From the NCBI GenBank assembly GCA_017303655.1, contig JAFLCE010000012.1, forward strand, positions 1 through 63,324: 63,324 bases of DNA. The letters are read 5' to 3'. Shown here one piece after another: positions 1 through 8,863 of this stretch. Position 1 is the stretch's first letter; each line of letters begins with the position of its first letter. This DNA comes from Anaerolineae bacterium (lineage in GTDB: Bacteria > Chloroflexota > Anaerolineae > Anaerolineales > Villigracilaceae). The translations under genes were made by a program, and so were the position numbers. Below the pieces are notes generated by a model that worked only from the letters and a program-made list of their open reading frames with translations, was not told where the DNA came from and did not search any database.

Positions 1-1549
1 CTTCGCCTGTGGCTTCTTTCAATACGGCGTTGAAGCCAGTCTCTTCTACAATGAAGATCGCGGCATGGTAAAACCCGAACCGGTCTGTGATCAGGTTTAC
101 GGTTCGTGCAAAGATGGTGTTCAAGTCCAGCGTGGAGGTGACGAGCTTACCGATCTCCGCAGATACCGCCAGATATTCATTACGCCGACGGATGGCTTCT
201 TCCGAGATCTTGCGCTGGGTGATATCTCTTGCCACCCAGAAAACGCTGTTTTCGTCCAACTTGCTAAGGGTCGCCAGGAACCAGAATAACTGTCCAGCAA
301 TTGCCAGCTCGTACTCGAACTGAACTTTACCTTCACTGCTCAATGCCTCAATCACCTTGCCGAGGAACATATCAGCAATATCACGAGGCAAAAGTTCATG
401 GAAGGTCTTCCCGATCATATCGTCGGGCGTGCGGATCAACAGAGATGGGTTAGTCGGGGCGATCTGCATGTATCGCCCTTCTTTGTTGATAACGAGCACC
501 ACATCTTCCATGGCGCTAAAAAGAGTACGCAAATTCTTTTCTGAGACATCGATGCGTTCAAAGAGACTGCTTTTTTGAATTGCAGTTGAAGTCTGTAGAA
601 CGATGGTTTCAAGGGTATTGATTTCGTTCTGGGTAATAATACGATTTGAGTCGTAAAATGCGACACCAATGGTGCCGATCACTTCGTTGTTCGCGAGCAA
701 CGGTAGGATCAGTAGGTTTTTAGTGCCGCGCTGCTTTAAAATTTCTTTGATGGGTAGTGCCAGTGGGTTGGTCTCTACATCTTTGATGAAGACCGGCTTG
801 CGCGTGCGAATGACCTCTTCTGTGGCAAGATTGCCATTAATGGGAATGAGCAAACCAATATCATTTGATTTTTCAAACGATGGAACGGCTTCTGCTGTCA
901 GAACCAAGTGAGTTCTCTCATTGTTGATCAATGCTATGCCAACATTATGTGCAGAGAGCAGTTCTACCAGGTTGTCTGCGACACTTTGTAAGGTGCTTTG
1001 CAGATCCAATGAACTGGAAACAGAAGTAACCACCTTATTAACAATGGTCAGTTCTTGTGCGCGTTGCTGTGTTTCCTGGAACAAGCGGGCATTTTCCAAC
1101 GCAAGCGCGAGTTGGTCTGTGACCTGGCGAATCAGTAATTGATCGTCGGCTGTGAAGGCGCGGGTTTGGTTCTCGTCCACCAATCTTAAAGTTGCCCAAT
1201 CTTCTTCGCCGAGTTGGATCGTTGTACTATAGGCAGCTTTAGATTTGCTCTCCGGGTTTTGGCTGAATAGTTCTGGGGGCAGCGCAAGCGTACCTGTATT
1301 GCGCCGCATAGTTTTTACCGGCGTAGAAGCAGGTCTGGCTGAGGAAACAGGCTTCCAGTCCGCGACTGGAGGCGTGGGCGTCGCATTTTGTTCCACAGCG
1401 GAAGGCGTCGCATTTTGTTCCACAGCGGAAGGCGTCGCATCTTTCTCCGCCGTGGGCTGCTCTGCCTTGCCAGGGAGTTTGTTGTCCTCGGGTTGAACGT
1501 CTTTGAAGAGCGCGTCAAGACGTTTGTTGATTTTGGGTTTCTTTGGCAT
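1..1549 (-). CDS. PAS/GAF multi-domain signalling protein, 3' end outside window
   Basis: The frame is open from the ATG at 1549 to the window edge (about 516 residues seen; the C-terminus is missing). Seen in order: a Pro/Ala/Thr-rich linker with a duplicated 9-residue unit (about 39-60), the C-terminal half of a GAF-like domain ending in ALALENARLFQET (to about 155), a full GAF domain (about 160-320), a PAS domain (about 330-455, ending WVARDITQRKISEE), then the start of another GAF (FGFYHAAIFIVEE). Unlike the membrane sensors upstream it has no transmembrane segment in the visible part. The start overlaps the end of parA by 35 nt; AGGAG lies about 10 nt upstream of the ATG. By family habit such PAS-GAF chains often end in a histidine kinase, which would supply the output the array lacks, but that part is not in the window. 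Confidence 0.85.
   Translation of the reverse strand, partial: MPKKPKINKRLDALFKDVQPEDNKLPGKAEQPTAEKDATPSAVEQNATPSAVEQNATPTPPVADWKPVSSARPASTPVKTMRRNTGTLALPPELFSQNPESKSKAAYSTTIQLGEEDWATLRLVDENQTRAFTADDQLLIRQVTDQLALALENARLFQETQQRAQELTIVNKVVTSVSSSLDLQSTLQSVADNLVELLSAHNVGIALINNERTHLVLTAEAVPSFEKSNDIGLLIPINGNLATEEVIRTRKPVFIKDVETNPLALPIKEILKQRGTKNLLILPLLANNEVIGTIGVAFYDSNRIITQNEINTLETIVLQTSTAIQKSSLFERIDVSEKNLRTLFSAMEDVVLVINKEGRYMQIAPTNPSLLIRTPDDMIGKTFHELLPRDIADMFLGKVIEALSSEGKVQFEYELAIAGQLFWFLATLSKLDENSVFWVARDITQRKISEEAIRRRNEYLAVSAEIGKLVTSTLDLNTIFARTVNLITDRFGFYHAAIFIVEETGFNAVLKEATGE
1381..1434. repeat. 27-bp tandem duplication inside linker
   Basis: Two exact consecutive copies of a 27-bp unit (1381-1407 and 1408-1434) plus the first 6 bases of a third. 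The length is a multiple of three, so the reading frame is kept and the protein gains a second ATPSAVEQN unit in its disordered linker. Confidence 0.9.
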
Positions 1550-2300
1550 ATTCCACTAACTCCTGGGCAAGGACGCGATATTGCGTGGAGCCGCGTGCAG
1601 CGGCTTTGTAATGGGTGATGGGTTGTCCGGCAATCGGGCTTTCGCGCAGTTTTGTATCCAGCTCGATCACGGTATTAAACACGCCCGTGCCAAAAGTGGC
1701 GCGGAGTTGTTCGTGAATGTTGCGATGCGTGCGGTTGCGACGATCTAACATGGTGACGAGGATGCGATAAGAAAGATTGGGATTGTCCATTTCGCGCGAA
1801 CGGCGAATGAGCCCCATCATGTTTCGCAAAGCATAGGCAGAAAAATATTCCGCCTGCGTGGGGATTAACAACAAATTAGCAGCGGCAAGCGCATTGCGTG
1901 TAATGGCGCCCAAAGCGGGCGGACAATCTAAAATAATGTAATCGTATGGCAACCCAGCACCGCGAATGGCGCGCTGCAAAATGGTGGTGTAGTTGGTGCG
2001 AACAGGCAGAAATTGTTCGGAGGTTTCAATGCGGGAGCTGGATGGGATCAGATCCAGGTTTGCGACATCTGTTTTTCGGCTGACGTTCATGATGGCTTCA
2101 TTATCGAGCATCACATTGCTTGAGGTCATTTCAGATTCGCCCGGCTCCAAACCCAGGGCAAGGGTCAGGTTTGCCTGAGCATCCAGGTCGATCAATAGAA
2201 CGCGGTTCCCTAGCTCTGCCAAGGCTGCTCCTAAAGATAACGCCGTGGTGGTTTTGGCGACGCCGCCTTTTTCATTCGATACTGCTATAGTCTTCGTCAT
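1515..2300 (-). CDS. ParA/Soj-family ATPase
   Basis: 261-residue cytosolic P-loop ATPase of the ParA/MinD class. The deviant Walker A is KGGVAKTT (residues 11-18), with LLIDLDAQ (A') and YIILDCPPALG (Walker B) following, as in Soj-type proteins that dimerise on ATP and bind nucleoid DNA nonspecifically. No ParB or parS is visible nearby. It sits inside the sensor run, 27 nt after the stop of an upstream Cache-HAMP-GAF gene and overlapping the next PAS/GAF gene by 35 nt, so it is probably co-transcribed with receptors. Orphan ParA homologues encoded with chemoreceptor or receptor genes elsewhere position protein clusters in the cell; that role here is inference. GAGG lies 5-8 nt before the ATG. 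Confidence 0.9.
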   Translation of the reverse strand: MTKTIAVSNEKGGVAKTTTALSLGAALAELGNRVLLIDLDAQANLTLALGLEPGESEMTSSNVMLDNEAIMNVSRKTDVANLDLIPSSSRIETSEQFLPVRTNYTTILQRAIRGAGLPYDYIILDCPPALGAITRNALAAANLLLIPTQAEYFSAYALRNMMGLIRRSREMDNPNLSYRILVTMLDRRNRTHRNIHEQLRATFGTGVFNTVIELDTKLRESPIAGQPITHYKAAARGSTQYRVLAQELVEYAKETQNQQTS

Positions 2301-2327
2301 AAAATCCTCGTTTGCCTGCAGCTCTGC

Positions 2328-4820
2328 TTACCTGTCTGGTGAAATATTCTTTTGGGGTACGATCTCTACGCGCGAAACATTCAAGGCTTCACGCAATTCT
2401 TTGATGGCTGTTTCGATCATCACTTGCGGGTCGTTCGTCTCACGGATCTTGGTCGTGATATCGGTAACCATTCTTTCACGTTGGGCGCGGCGCGAGGTTT
2501 CGTCGAACAATCTTGCGTTTTCGGCGATAACCGCTACACGTTCCGCCACCGCCCGGATCAAATCCATTTGGTCTGCTTTGATGTTCTCTTCTTTAGGGAT
2601 TTGTACAGAGAGCTCGCCAACTTCCTGTCCACGAATGACGATCGGAATAAGGATCTGTTTGCGATCTTTGCCTTCGGCAAGTTCTGAGTTTGCTTCTTCT
2701 GCATCCGTGATGCGTGAAGCACTGCCAGCCGCATAGCGGTACCCAGAAATGCTGGTTATTTCTGCCAAACGTTTCCAGTTCTCGCGGAAGTATTGTTTTG
2801 AAGCAGCTTCTGCTTCGGTGAGTGAACGTTCCATCTGCTCATACAATTTTGCGTTTTGGATCGCGATACTTACCAGCTCTGCCAAAATGGTCAGCGTTTC
2901 AAGATCGTCATTGGAGAAGGCATCTGCTTCTGTGCTTTGTACATCGAGCACTCCGAGCAGAACACCAGCTTCAATGAGTGGAAGCGCCATTTCAGATTGT
3001 GTGGTGGGAAGATCGGGGTTGTTGAAGTAGACCGCATCTTCACCGACCCTTAATGCAATTCTTGGTTTGCCGGTGCCTGCCACAGTACCAACGATACCTT
3101 GCGTGCCAATTTTCAGTTGGTGCCCGCGTTTTAACATTCGGTTGCCGCCTTCACTATTGGCTGCCGCCAGAACAGCATACTTTTCCCTGGCATCGTTTAG
3201 GAAGATGCCGACATGGTAAAAGCCAAATTGTTGGCTGATTACTTCGGTCACCCGCGGCAGGAGTTCCTTGAGATTTTTTTGAGTGTTAATCTCTTGTGCC
3301 ACTCTTGCGATGGCTTCATATTGTTTTGAGCGCCCTTCGCGGTTTTTAATTTCCGTTTGCAACTCGCTGGTTCTTTCATGGACACGCTCCTCCAGCGAGG
3401 AGACTAATTCTTTAACGGTGTCCGTCATTGTATTGAGCGTGTCACCTAATGCTTCGATCTCGTCTCCTGATTTGATATTTGCTTTTGCGTTGAAATTTCC
3501 CTTAGTGATCTCAGAAGCAACGCGGCTTAACGATTGTAGTGGGGCGGTGAGGTTGTTGCTAAAGAAATAAGCGATGGCTGTTGCAATTGTAAAGATGCCT
3601 ATGATCAATGCCAGGCTGGTTAAGATGGTACTGTTGCGTTCTGAAACGATTTGATCTGAGATCTCATTCGTACTTGCAAGTAATTCAGAAGAAGGGACGA
3701 TAATGACCAGCTTGTATTCGATCTCAGGGATGACCTGGTAGGCAATATACTTCTCCGAATCGTTCAGAGAGATGTTGAAAAGTCCTCGGTCATCTTGTGC
3801 AATATTGTCTAACACTTCGATCAATCCGGGCGACACTTCTGATAATGCGGCTGTGTCAATGATGCCGCCCAGAAGAGCGTTTTCGTCGGTGATCTCAAAA
3901 TCAATAAAGCCGGAGGCGGGCAGGGCGATCACACGGTTGTCGCGATCTACGAGGAAGGCATAACCTGTATCACCAGCTTCAATGGCGTTTACCTGGTCTG
4001 TAATGCTGTTCAGCTGAACGTCCATGGCGGCAACGCCCTGAAATTGCCCTTGTTCATTATTTACTGGAATGCTTGCCGTGATAACCAGCCCATTGAGCGC
4101 AGCATCTTCATAAGGTGCTGACCATACGATATTGCCATTGGGGTTGTTTTGCGGATTTGCAGAGACATACCATTGTCGTCCTGTTACATCGAAATCAGCC
4201 GGGACGATATTGGCAAGATCGATATTTGGATAATAGATGGTTTCTTTTGAGGTGCCACCAAAGTAAATGGCAATAATATCGGGGTTGTCTTCAAGGATGG
4301 AGGGAAAGACTAGTTCGGAATGCTTAAGAAGATTCAGCTTCTGGGTGAATGAGTCTGTTAAGGGCACCCCAGCCGGAATAAAGATGGAGGCGGTTTCTGT
4401 ATTGACGTTATCCCAGCTTCCTGATTCGAGTTGTTGCAAGGAAGTCTGCGCATCCCAATAGCCGCTGTTAAGCAGAGTCGTTCTTTCATCCAGGATGTCG
4501 GTGATCGATGAGCCAATAATGGAGGTATTGCTGCTGATATTTTCAAAGATGCTGCTCAGTAATTGGGCTTGTTCGCGGCTTGTGATCGTAAGTGCTTCTT
4601 CCGATTGACTGCGTACATTTTCTTCAAGCCGTAAAACAAGTTGCTTGCTGGACTCTTCAATACGGAAGAAAATGAATATGCCCATCACCAGGATAACTGC
4701 AAAGGTTAACGCCATATTGCCAACGGTTATTTTGGCGCGCAGGCTGAACCGTCTTTGTGTTGGGGTTTGCGAAGGCTCGCGATTTTGATCCATCGCCTTT
4801 TCCTTATTGGTTGCTGTCAT
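2328..4820 (-). CDS. Cache-HAMP-GAF-GAF membrane sensor
   Basis: About 830 residues. Order: short cytosolic tail, TM1 (about 30-52), a large extracytoplasmic double-Cache region (about 58-390; GRQWYVSA and GVAAMDVQL are typical Cache strands), TM2 (about 398-418), HAMP with coiled coil (about 420-505), canonical array GAF (about 513-673; FGFYHVGIFLND, PRIALRVGEDAVYFNN, TQSEMALPL), second degenerate GAF (about 695-800) and the conserved tail KIRETNDPQVMIETAIKELR. No output domain. Start choice: ATG at 4820 has AGGAGG six nt upstream and overlaps the preceding gene by 17 nt. ATG 4826 lies right against the same AGGAGG; ATG 4793 with AAGGA upstream is a real alternative. Confidence 0.88.
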   Translation of the reverse strand: MTATNKEKAMDQNREPSQTPTQRRFSLRAKITVGNMALTFAVILVMGIFIFFRIEESSKQLVLRLEENVRSQSEEALTITSREQAQLLSSIFENISSNTSIIGSSITDILDERTTLLNSGYWDAQTSLQQLESGSWDNVNTETASIFIPAGVPLTDSFTQKLNLLKHSELVFPSILEDNPDIIAIYFGGTSKETIYYPNIDLANIVPADFDVTGRQWYVSANPQNNPNGNIVWSAPYEDAALNGLVITASIPVNNEQGQFQGVAAMDVQLNSITDQVNAIEAGDTGYAFLVDRDNRVIALPASGFIDFEITDENALLGGIIDTAALSEVSPGLIEVLDNIAQDDRGLFNISLNDSEKYIAYQVIPEIEYKLVIIVPSSELLASTNEISDQIVSERNSTILTSLALIIGIFTIATAIAYFFSNNLTAPLQSLSRVASEITKGNFNAKANIKSGDEIEALGDTLNTMTDTVKELVSSLEERVHERTSELQTEIKNREGRSKQYEAIARVAQEINTQKNLKELLPRVTEVISQQFGFYHVGIFLNDAREKYAVLAAANSEGGNRMLKRGHQLKIGTQGIVGTVAGTGKPRIALRVGEDAVYFNNPDLPTTQSEMALPLIEAGVLLGVLDVQSTEADAFSNDDLETLTILAELVSIAIQNAKLYEQMERSLTEAEAASKQYFRENWKRLAEITSISGYRYAAGSASRITDAEEANSELAEGKDRKQILIPIVIRGQEVGELSVQIPKEENIKADQMDLIRAVAERVAVIAENARLFDETSRRAQRERMVTDITTKIRETNDPQVMIETAIKELREALNVSRVEIVPQKNISPDR

Positions 4821-7125
4821 TTCCATCCTCCTTTTTGAGTTTGATGGAAATTTCTGAGCCAGGGATGGTACGCCCTAATTCTTCCACAGCCGTTAATAAT
4901 ACGTTCTCGAGATTAATGGATGAACCGATCTTGCCGGTGATCTCGCTGATGCTTTGTTCCTTGATAACCTGACGCTGCGATTCTTGAATGAGACGTGCAT
5001 TTTCAAGCGCAAGCGAGAGCCTTTCAGAGATCGCTTCTGTGAGATTGACCTCGCTCTCGGTCCATTGCCTGTCGTTGGTGGGGGCTTTGATATGCATGAC
5101 GCCAATAATCTGGTCGCGAAGTTTGATAGGCACGACTAATGTGGGTTCTTGTGTTTTGCCATCGGCATGGAAGATAAGGACCTCGCCGCGATACATGGAT
5201 TGATTGATCTCGTCCGATTGTATGGGCTGGGCAAGCTTTCGTCCGCCGCTCATGCTTTGAAGATAGCCTACCATGCCTTGTTCCTGCCCGAATTCTTTCC
5301 AACCTTCGCGTAGGTTTTGCTGATAAATGGCACGCGTCTCATTAAGGGCTTGTTTGGTTTGTTCAAGCAGGCGGGTGTTCTCAATTGCAATCGCAACCTG
5401 ATCTGCAAGGATCCCAAGCGTATTGGTATCTTCTTCGGTAAAGGCGCCTGGTTTTTCGCTTTGAACATCCAAAACGCCAATGATCTTCTCACGGATCTTT
5501 AAAGGCAAAGCGACTTCTGAGCGGGTATTCGGCAGGTTTGGGTTGTTGAAAAAGGTCGCATCCTGACCGACATCGAGCGCGATGCGAGATTTCCCGCTTT
5601 TGGCAACGAATCCGACAATGCCGCTCTCGCCAACTTTTAGCCTGTGACTTCTCTTTAGCATGGCTTGGCCGCCAGAGCTGTTTGCTGCCTGAAGGACGGC
5701 ATATTGTCCTGCATCGTCGAGCAGGAAAATGCCAATATGATAGAAACCGAACTGGTCACTAATAAGCTGAGTGATCAGCGGCAAAAGGATATGAAGTTCC
5801 TGTTCGTAGTTGATAAGCTTTGAGATCTCTCCAATAGTGAGAAGTTGACCAGCACGCGCTTCAGTTTGGCGGCGGGAGATTTCTAGGTCTACGGTTCTTT
5901 CGGCGATGCGTCTTTCAAGGTTGGCGAGCATATCTCGCAATTGGGCGGTCATGCGGTTGAAGGTTTCGCCCAAAATACCAACTTCATCCAGTGATTCGAC
6001 CGGGGCTGTTACCTGTAAATCTCCATCTGAAATGCGCTCAGCAATCTGAGTCAACTTGCGCAATGGATTGGTGATGGTTCTTGTGAAATAGAAGAAGATG
6101 ATGCCAAAGAGAAATGCCAACAAAAAGCTATAGCCGGTCAGTGCGGTCTGCAACTGACGAGATTGCTGCACAACTTCCTCGCGCGGGTATACGAGCGCCA
6201 GTGACCAACCAGTATCAAAACCGACTGGCGCATACGAAACATACATGCTGTTGCCATCGACGTCTCTAGCTTCCATGAAGCCGGTATCCCCATTGACCAT
6301 ATTTCGGATCAAGTCCAGCCAGTTAGAGGCGGCGTTTCTATTTGCGATAGCAAACATCGAATCGGTCATGGGGACGTATTGATTGCCTTCCTGCCCAATC
6401 CCAAGAATGGTTCCACTTGAGTCGATTAAAAAAGCATAACCAGTCTCACCGAATTTCAGGTCTGTAAAGGTTTCCTGAATTTCTGAAAACTCCAGGTCAG
6501 CAGCAGCCACGCCTCGGAACTCCCCTTGCTTGTCATAGAATGGAATGCTCCAGGTGATGACCCAAGTTTCGCCATTGCCGCGGCTATTGTTGCGATAGGG
6601 AGGAGAAAGAGTGGGGGCAAGGGTTCGCTTTGGCAGGAAATACCATTCCTGATTAAAGTAATCATACTCACCCAGTTGAGTAAATTGAATGGAGCCGTCT
6701 GGAGCGCGATAATAGTATGGCGACCAATAAAATAACCCAAACTCGAATTGATCGGGTTCGTAGCCTGCCGCTGCGCCGAAAATTTGCTGATTGCGAATCA
6801 CATTGTTTTCAATGACCGTTTTCAGATTATTCTGGTTATATGTACCTGACTCGATGGCAATGGCAAGATTATCTGCAACGGTTCGAACTTCTGCAAGTTT
6901 GATCTGAATGCGATCGATGCTATCGCCAGTATCCGCGCGCAGGTTTTCTTCAACACTTTCTGTAAGGGCACCCTGGCTGATGCGAATGCTGATGATCGTA
7001 TACAAAATAAACGCCACGAACAGCAAGCCCACTGAAACAAGGGTCAGTTTAAGACCAAGGCTGGCAATTGGCAGATTCTCTGCCGGGGTTGGTTCTTCGG
7101 GGTAAACCTGGGGTACTTGATCCAT
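4804..7125 (-). CDS. Cache-HAMP-GAF-GAF membrane sensor
   Basis: 773 residues. TM1 (about 24-47), extracytoplasmic double-Cache region with the variant seen again in the gene at 13564-15909 (YEPDQFEFGLFYWSPYY, EYDYFNQEWYFLPKR, GVAAADLEFSE; about 55-325), TM2 (about 330-353), HAMP (355-410), array GAF (about 440-600; PRIALDVG-type motif reads SRIALDVGQDATFFNN; TRSEVALPL), degenerate second GAF (about 620-730) and the conserved end EISGKIGSSINLENVLLTAV-type tail. The WYFLPKR Cache subtype resembles Cache domains of bacterial receptors that sense small amines or acids, but the ligand cannot be told from sequence. It starts 13 nt after the stop of the upstream sensor and overlaps the next gene. 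Confidence 0.9.
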   Translation of the reverse strand: MDQVPQVYPEEPTPAENLPIASLGLKLTLVSVGLLFVAFILYTIISIRISQGALTESVEENLRADTGDSIDRIQIKLAEVRTVADNLAIAIESGTYNQNNLKTVIENNVIRNQQIFGAAAGYEPDQFEFGLFYWSPYYYRAPDGSIQFTQLGEYDYFNQEWYFLPKRTLAPTLSPPYRNNSRGNGETWVITWSIPFYDKQGEFRGVAAADLEFSEIQETFTDLKFGETGYAFLIDSSGTILGIGQEGNQYVPMTDSMFAIANRNAASNWLDLIRNMVNGDTGFMEARDVDGNSMYVSYAPVGFDTGWSLALVYPREEVVQQSRQLQTALTGYSFLLAFLFGIIFFYFTRTITNPLRKLTQIAERISDGDLQVTAPVESLDEVGILGETFNRMTAQLRDMLANLERRIAERTVDLEISRRQTEARAGQLLTIGEISKLINYEQELHILLPLITQLISDQFGFYHIGIFLLDDAGQYAVLQAANSSGGQAMLKRSHRLKVGESGIVGFVAKSGKSRIALDVGQDATFFNNPNLPNTRSEVALPLKIREKIIGVLDVQSEKPGAFTEEDTNTLGILADQVAIAIENTRLLEQTKQALNETRAIYQQNLREGWKEFGQEQGMVGYLQSMSGGRKLAQPIQSDEINQSMYRGEVLIFHADGKTQEPTLVVPIKLRDQIIGVMHIKAPTNDRQWTESEVNLTEAISERLSLALENARLIQESQRQVIKEQSISEITGKIGSSINLENVLLTAVEELGRTIPGSEISIKLKKEDGNDSNQ

Positions 7126-7138
7126 GTCTAAATCTCTT

Positions 7139-8863
7139 TTACGATTGCATCTTTAATGCGGCAGGCTCAATTTGAACAAGCACGTCTGAGCCGCCCAAGG
7201 CACGGCTTAATTCCTGTGCAGCAGTTTGCAGGATGACCTCGAAACGTGTAGAAGAACTCACACTGCTGGAAATCTTTGCCGTGACGCGTTCTATTTCGGC
7301 ACGCTGTTGGGTGGATTGAAGTAGAGTGGCTGTTTCAATGGCAAGGGACAGACGTTCGGCTATTGCTTCGGCGATATCGGCTTCATCATCTGTAAGTTTG
7401 ACCTGGCTGTGAGTGTTTAATTTCATGAAGCCAACAATTTGTCCGCGCAGACGAATTGGAACCACCATGCTGGAATTTTGATCATCTTTGGTTGCGAGTA
7501 CCGTTTTTCCAGAATGGAGCGCTTCACTCACTTCTGCATCGTTGATGGGCGTCTCCAGGGGCGTAACCCCAGACTCAGTATAAGCAAACCCCAAGCCAAG
7601 TTTGGCTGGGCGCAATACCTGCCAGGCTTCCTGTGCGATTTCACCGATGGCGCTTTGTGCTTCAGAAAGTGATTTCTGTGCTTCTTCAATTGTCAACGCA
7701 TTGTTGATCGCCACAGCTACCTGATTGGCAAGCGTCGTTAGAACTTCGATGTCTTCCTGGCTGAATGCATTTGGTTCTACACTTTGTACGTCGAGAGCGC
7801 CGATGGTTTGCCCGGCATATCGCAGGGGCAGGGCGATCTCGGAGCGAGTGTTTGGGAGGTCTGGGTTGTCAAAGAAAACAGAGTCAGTTCCAACGTCGAG
7901 AGCGATGCGGGGTTGTCCGGTCGCGGTGACGAAACCTACAATGCCGGTTTGTCCAACAAGTAATTTGTGTTGACGCTCTAACATTCGTTGTCCGCCTTCG
8001 CTATTAGCGGCACGTAACACGGCGTATTCATTGGTTTTGTCCAAGAGGAAGATGCCGGAGTGATAGACGTTGAATTGTTCGCTGACTACTTGTGTAATGC
8101 GAGGCAGGAGCGCATCCAGGCTTTGGATGGATGAGATGATGTTCATGACCTGAGTCACTGCTCTAAATTGACGAGCACGGCGTTCATTGACCTGATTGGC
8201 AAGTTCTAGTTCTGTGGTTCTTTCTTTAACGCGGTCTTCCAATGTTTCGCGGAGTTCCATCAACTCAATATTCTCAAGTTTTTGAGCCTGCTCGCTTTTC
8301 TTGGCGCGATCAATGCTTTCATTTAAGCGGGTAATTAAGAGGTGTGTAATTCCGGCTGTCGTTAGAATCAGGATCGGGAAAATAATCGCATCATCAATCC
8401 CAATCGTTTGTACTTCTCTGCTGGTCATAATATCAATGGAGGAAGTGATTATTGAAGCGATGACCGCCAAAGGCATGATGATGAAAAGGGAGCGCCCGCC
8501 TAATAAAATAGCGCCAACCACCAGAATAGCTGGGATAGCGAAAAAGGCTGTGCTACGTATACCGTTCGAGCCATATGCAATGAAAGAAATTGCTACGATC
8601 AGCGCAATGGGCACTACGATCTTCGCCATTAGGATCTTGTTTTGCCGAACACGTACGAAGGCGAGCAGTTCAATTGCAAGTGAACTAAGGAGTGCAATAA
8701 AGGCAACTACATTTCGCGAATTGCCACCTAGAATCCCGGTCACAAGCATTAGAACGGAAGCTGTTGCGAAAATTACAAAGAGTAATATATTCCGAGTTAA
8801 ACGGATAAAGGTTGGATTTTCGTCGTCTTCACTTCTGAAAAACTCCAGCAGCTTGTTGATCAT
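7139..8863 (-). CDS. Six-TM GAF-GAF sensor
   Basis: 574 residues. The input module is an N-terminal block of six hydrophobic helices (about 22-185) with very short loops and no Cache or HAMP. A coiled coil (about 185-230) leads into the array GAF (about 240-400; FNVYHSGIFLLD, PRIALDVGTDSVFFDN, TRSEIALPL) and a second GAF (about 420-520). The tail keeps the family sequence KISSSVSSSTRFEVILQTAA. The start codon overlaps the stop of the preceding gene as ATGA, so translation is probably coupled. This architecture recurs in the genes at 11810, 15906, 19965 and 21577. The function of the six-helix module is unknown; membrane-sensing modules of the MASE/7TMR kind are the nearest concept, not a proven match. 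Confidence 0.88.
   Translation of the reverse strand: MINKLLEFFRSEDDENPTFIRLTRNILLFVIFATASVLMLVTGILGGNSRNVVAFIALLSSLAIELLAFVRVRQNKILMAKIVVPIALIVAISFIAYGSNGIRSTAFFAIPAILVVGAILLGGRSLFIIMPLAVIASIITSSIDIMTSREVQTIGIDDAIIFPILILTTAGITHLLITRLNESIDRAKKSEQAQKLENIELMELRETLEDRVKERTTELELANQVNERRARQFRAVTQVMNIISSIQSLDALLPRITQVVSEQFNVYHSGIFLLDKTNEYAVLRAANSEGGQRMLERQHKLLVGQTGIVGFVTATGQPRIALDVGTDSVFFDNPDLPNTRSEIALPLRYAGQTIGALDVQSVEPNAFSQEDIEVLTTLANQVAVAINNALTIEEAQKSLSEAQSAIGEIAQEAWQVLRPAKLGLGFAYTESGVTPLETPINDAEVSEALHSGKTVLATKDDQNSSMVVPIRLRGQIVGFMKLNTHSQVKLTDDEADIAEAIAERLSLAIETATLLQSTQQRAEIERVTAKISSSVSSSTRFEVILQTAAQELSRALGGSDVLVQIEPAALKMQS

Noticed and set aside
1381-1434. Start of a CRISPR or satellite array
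   Set aside because: Only two direct 27-bp units without spacers, in frame inside a coding linker.
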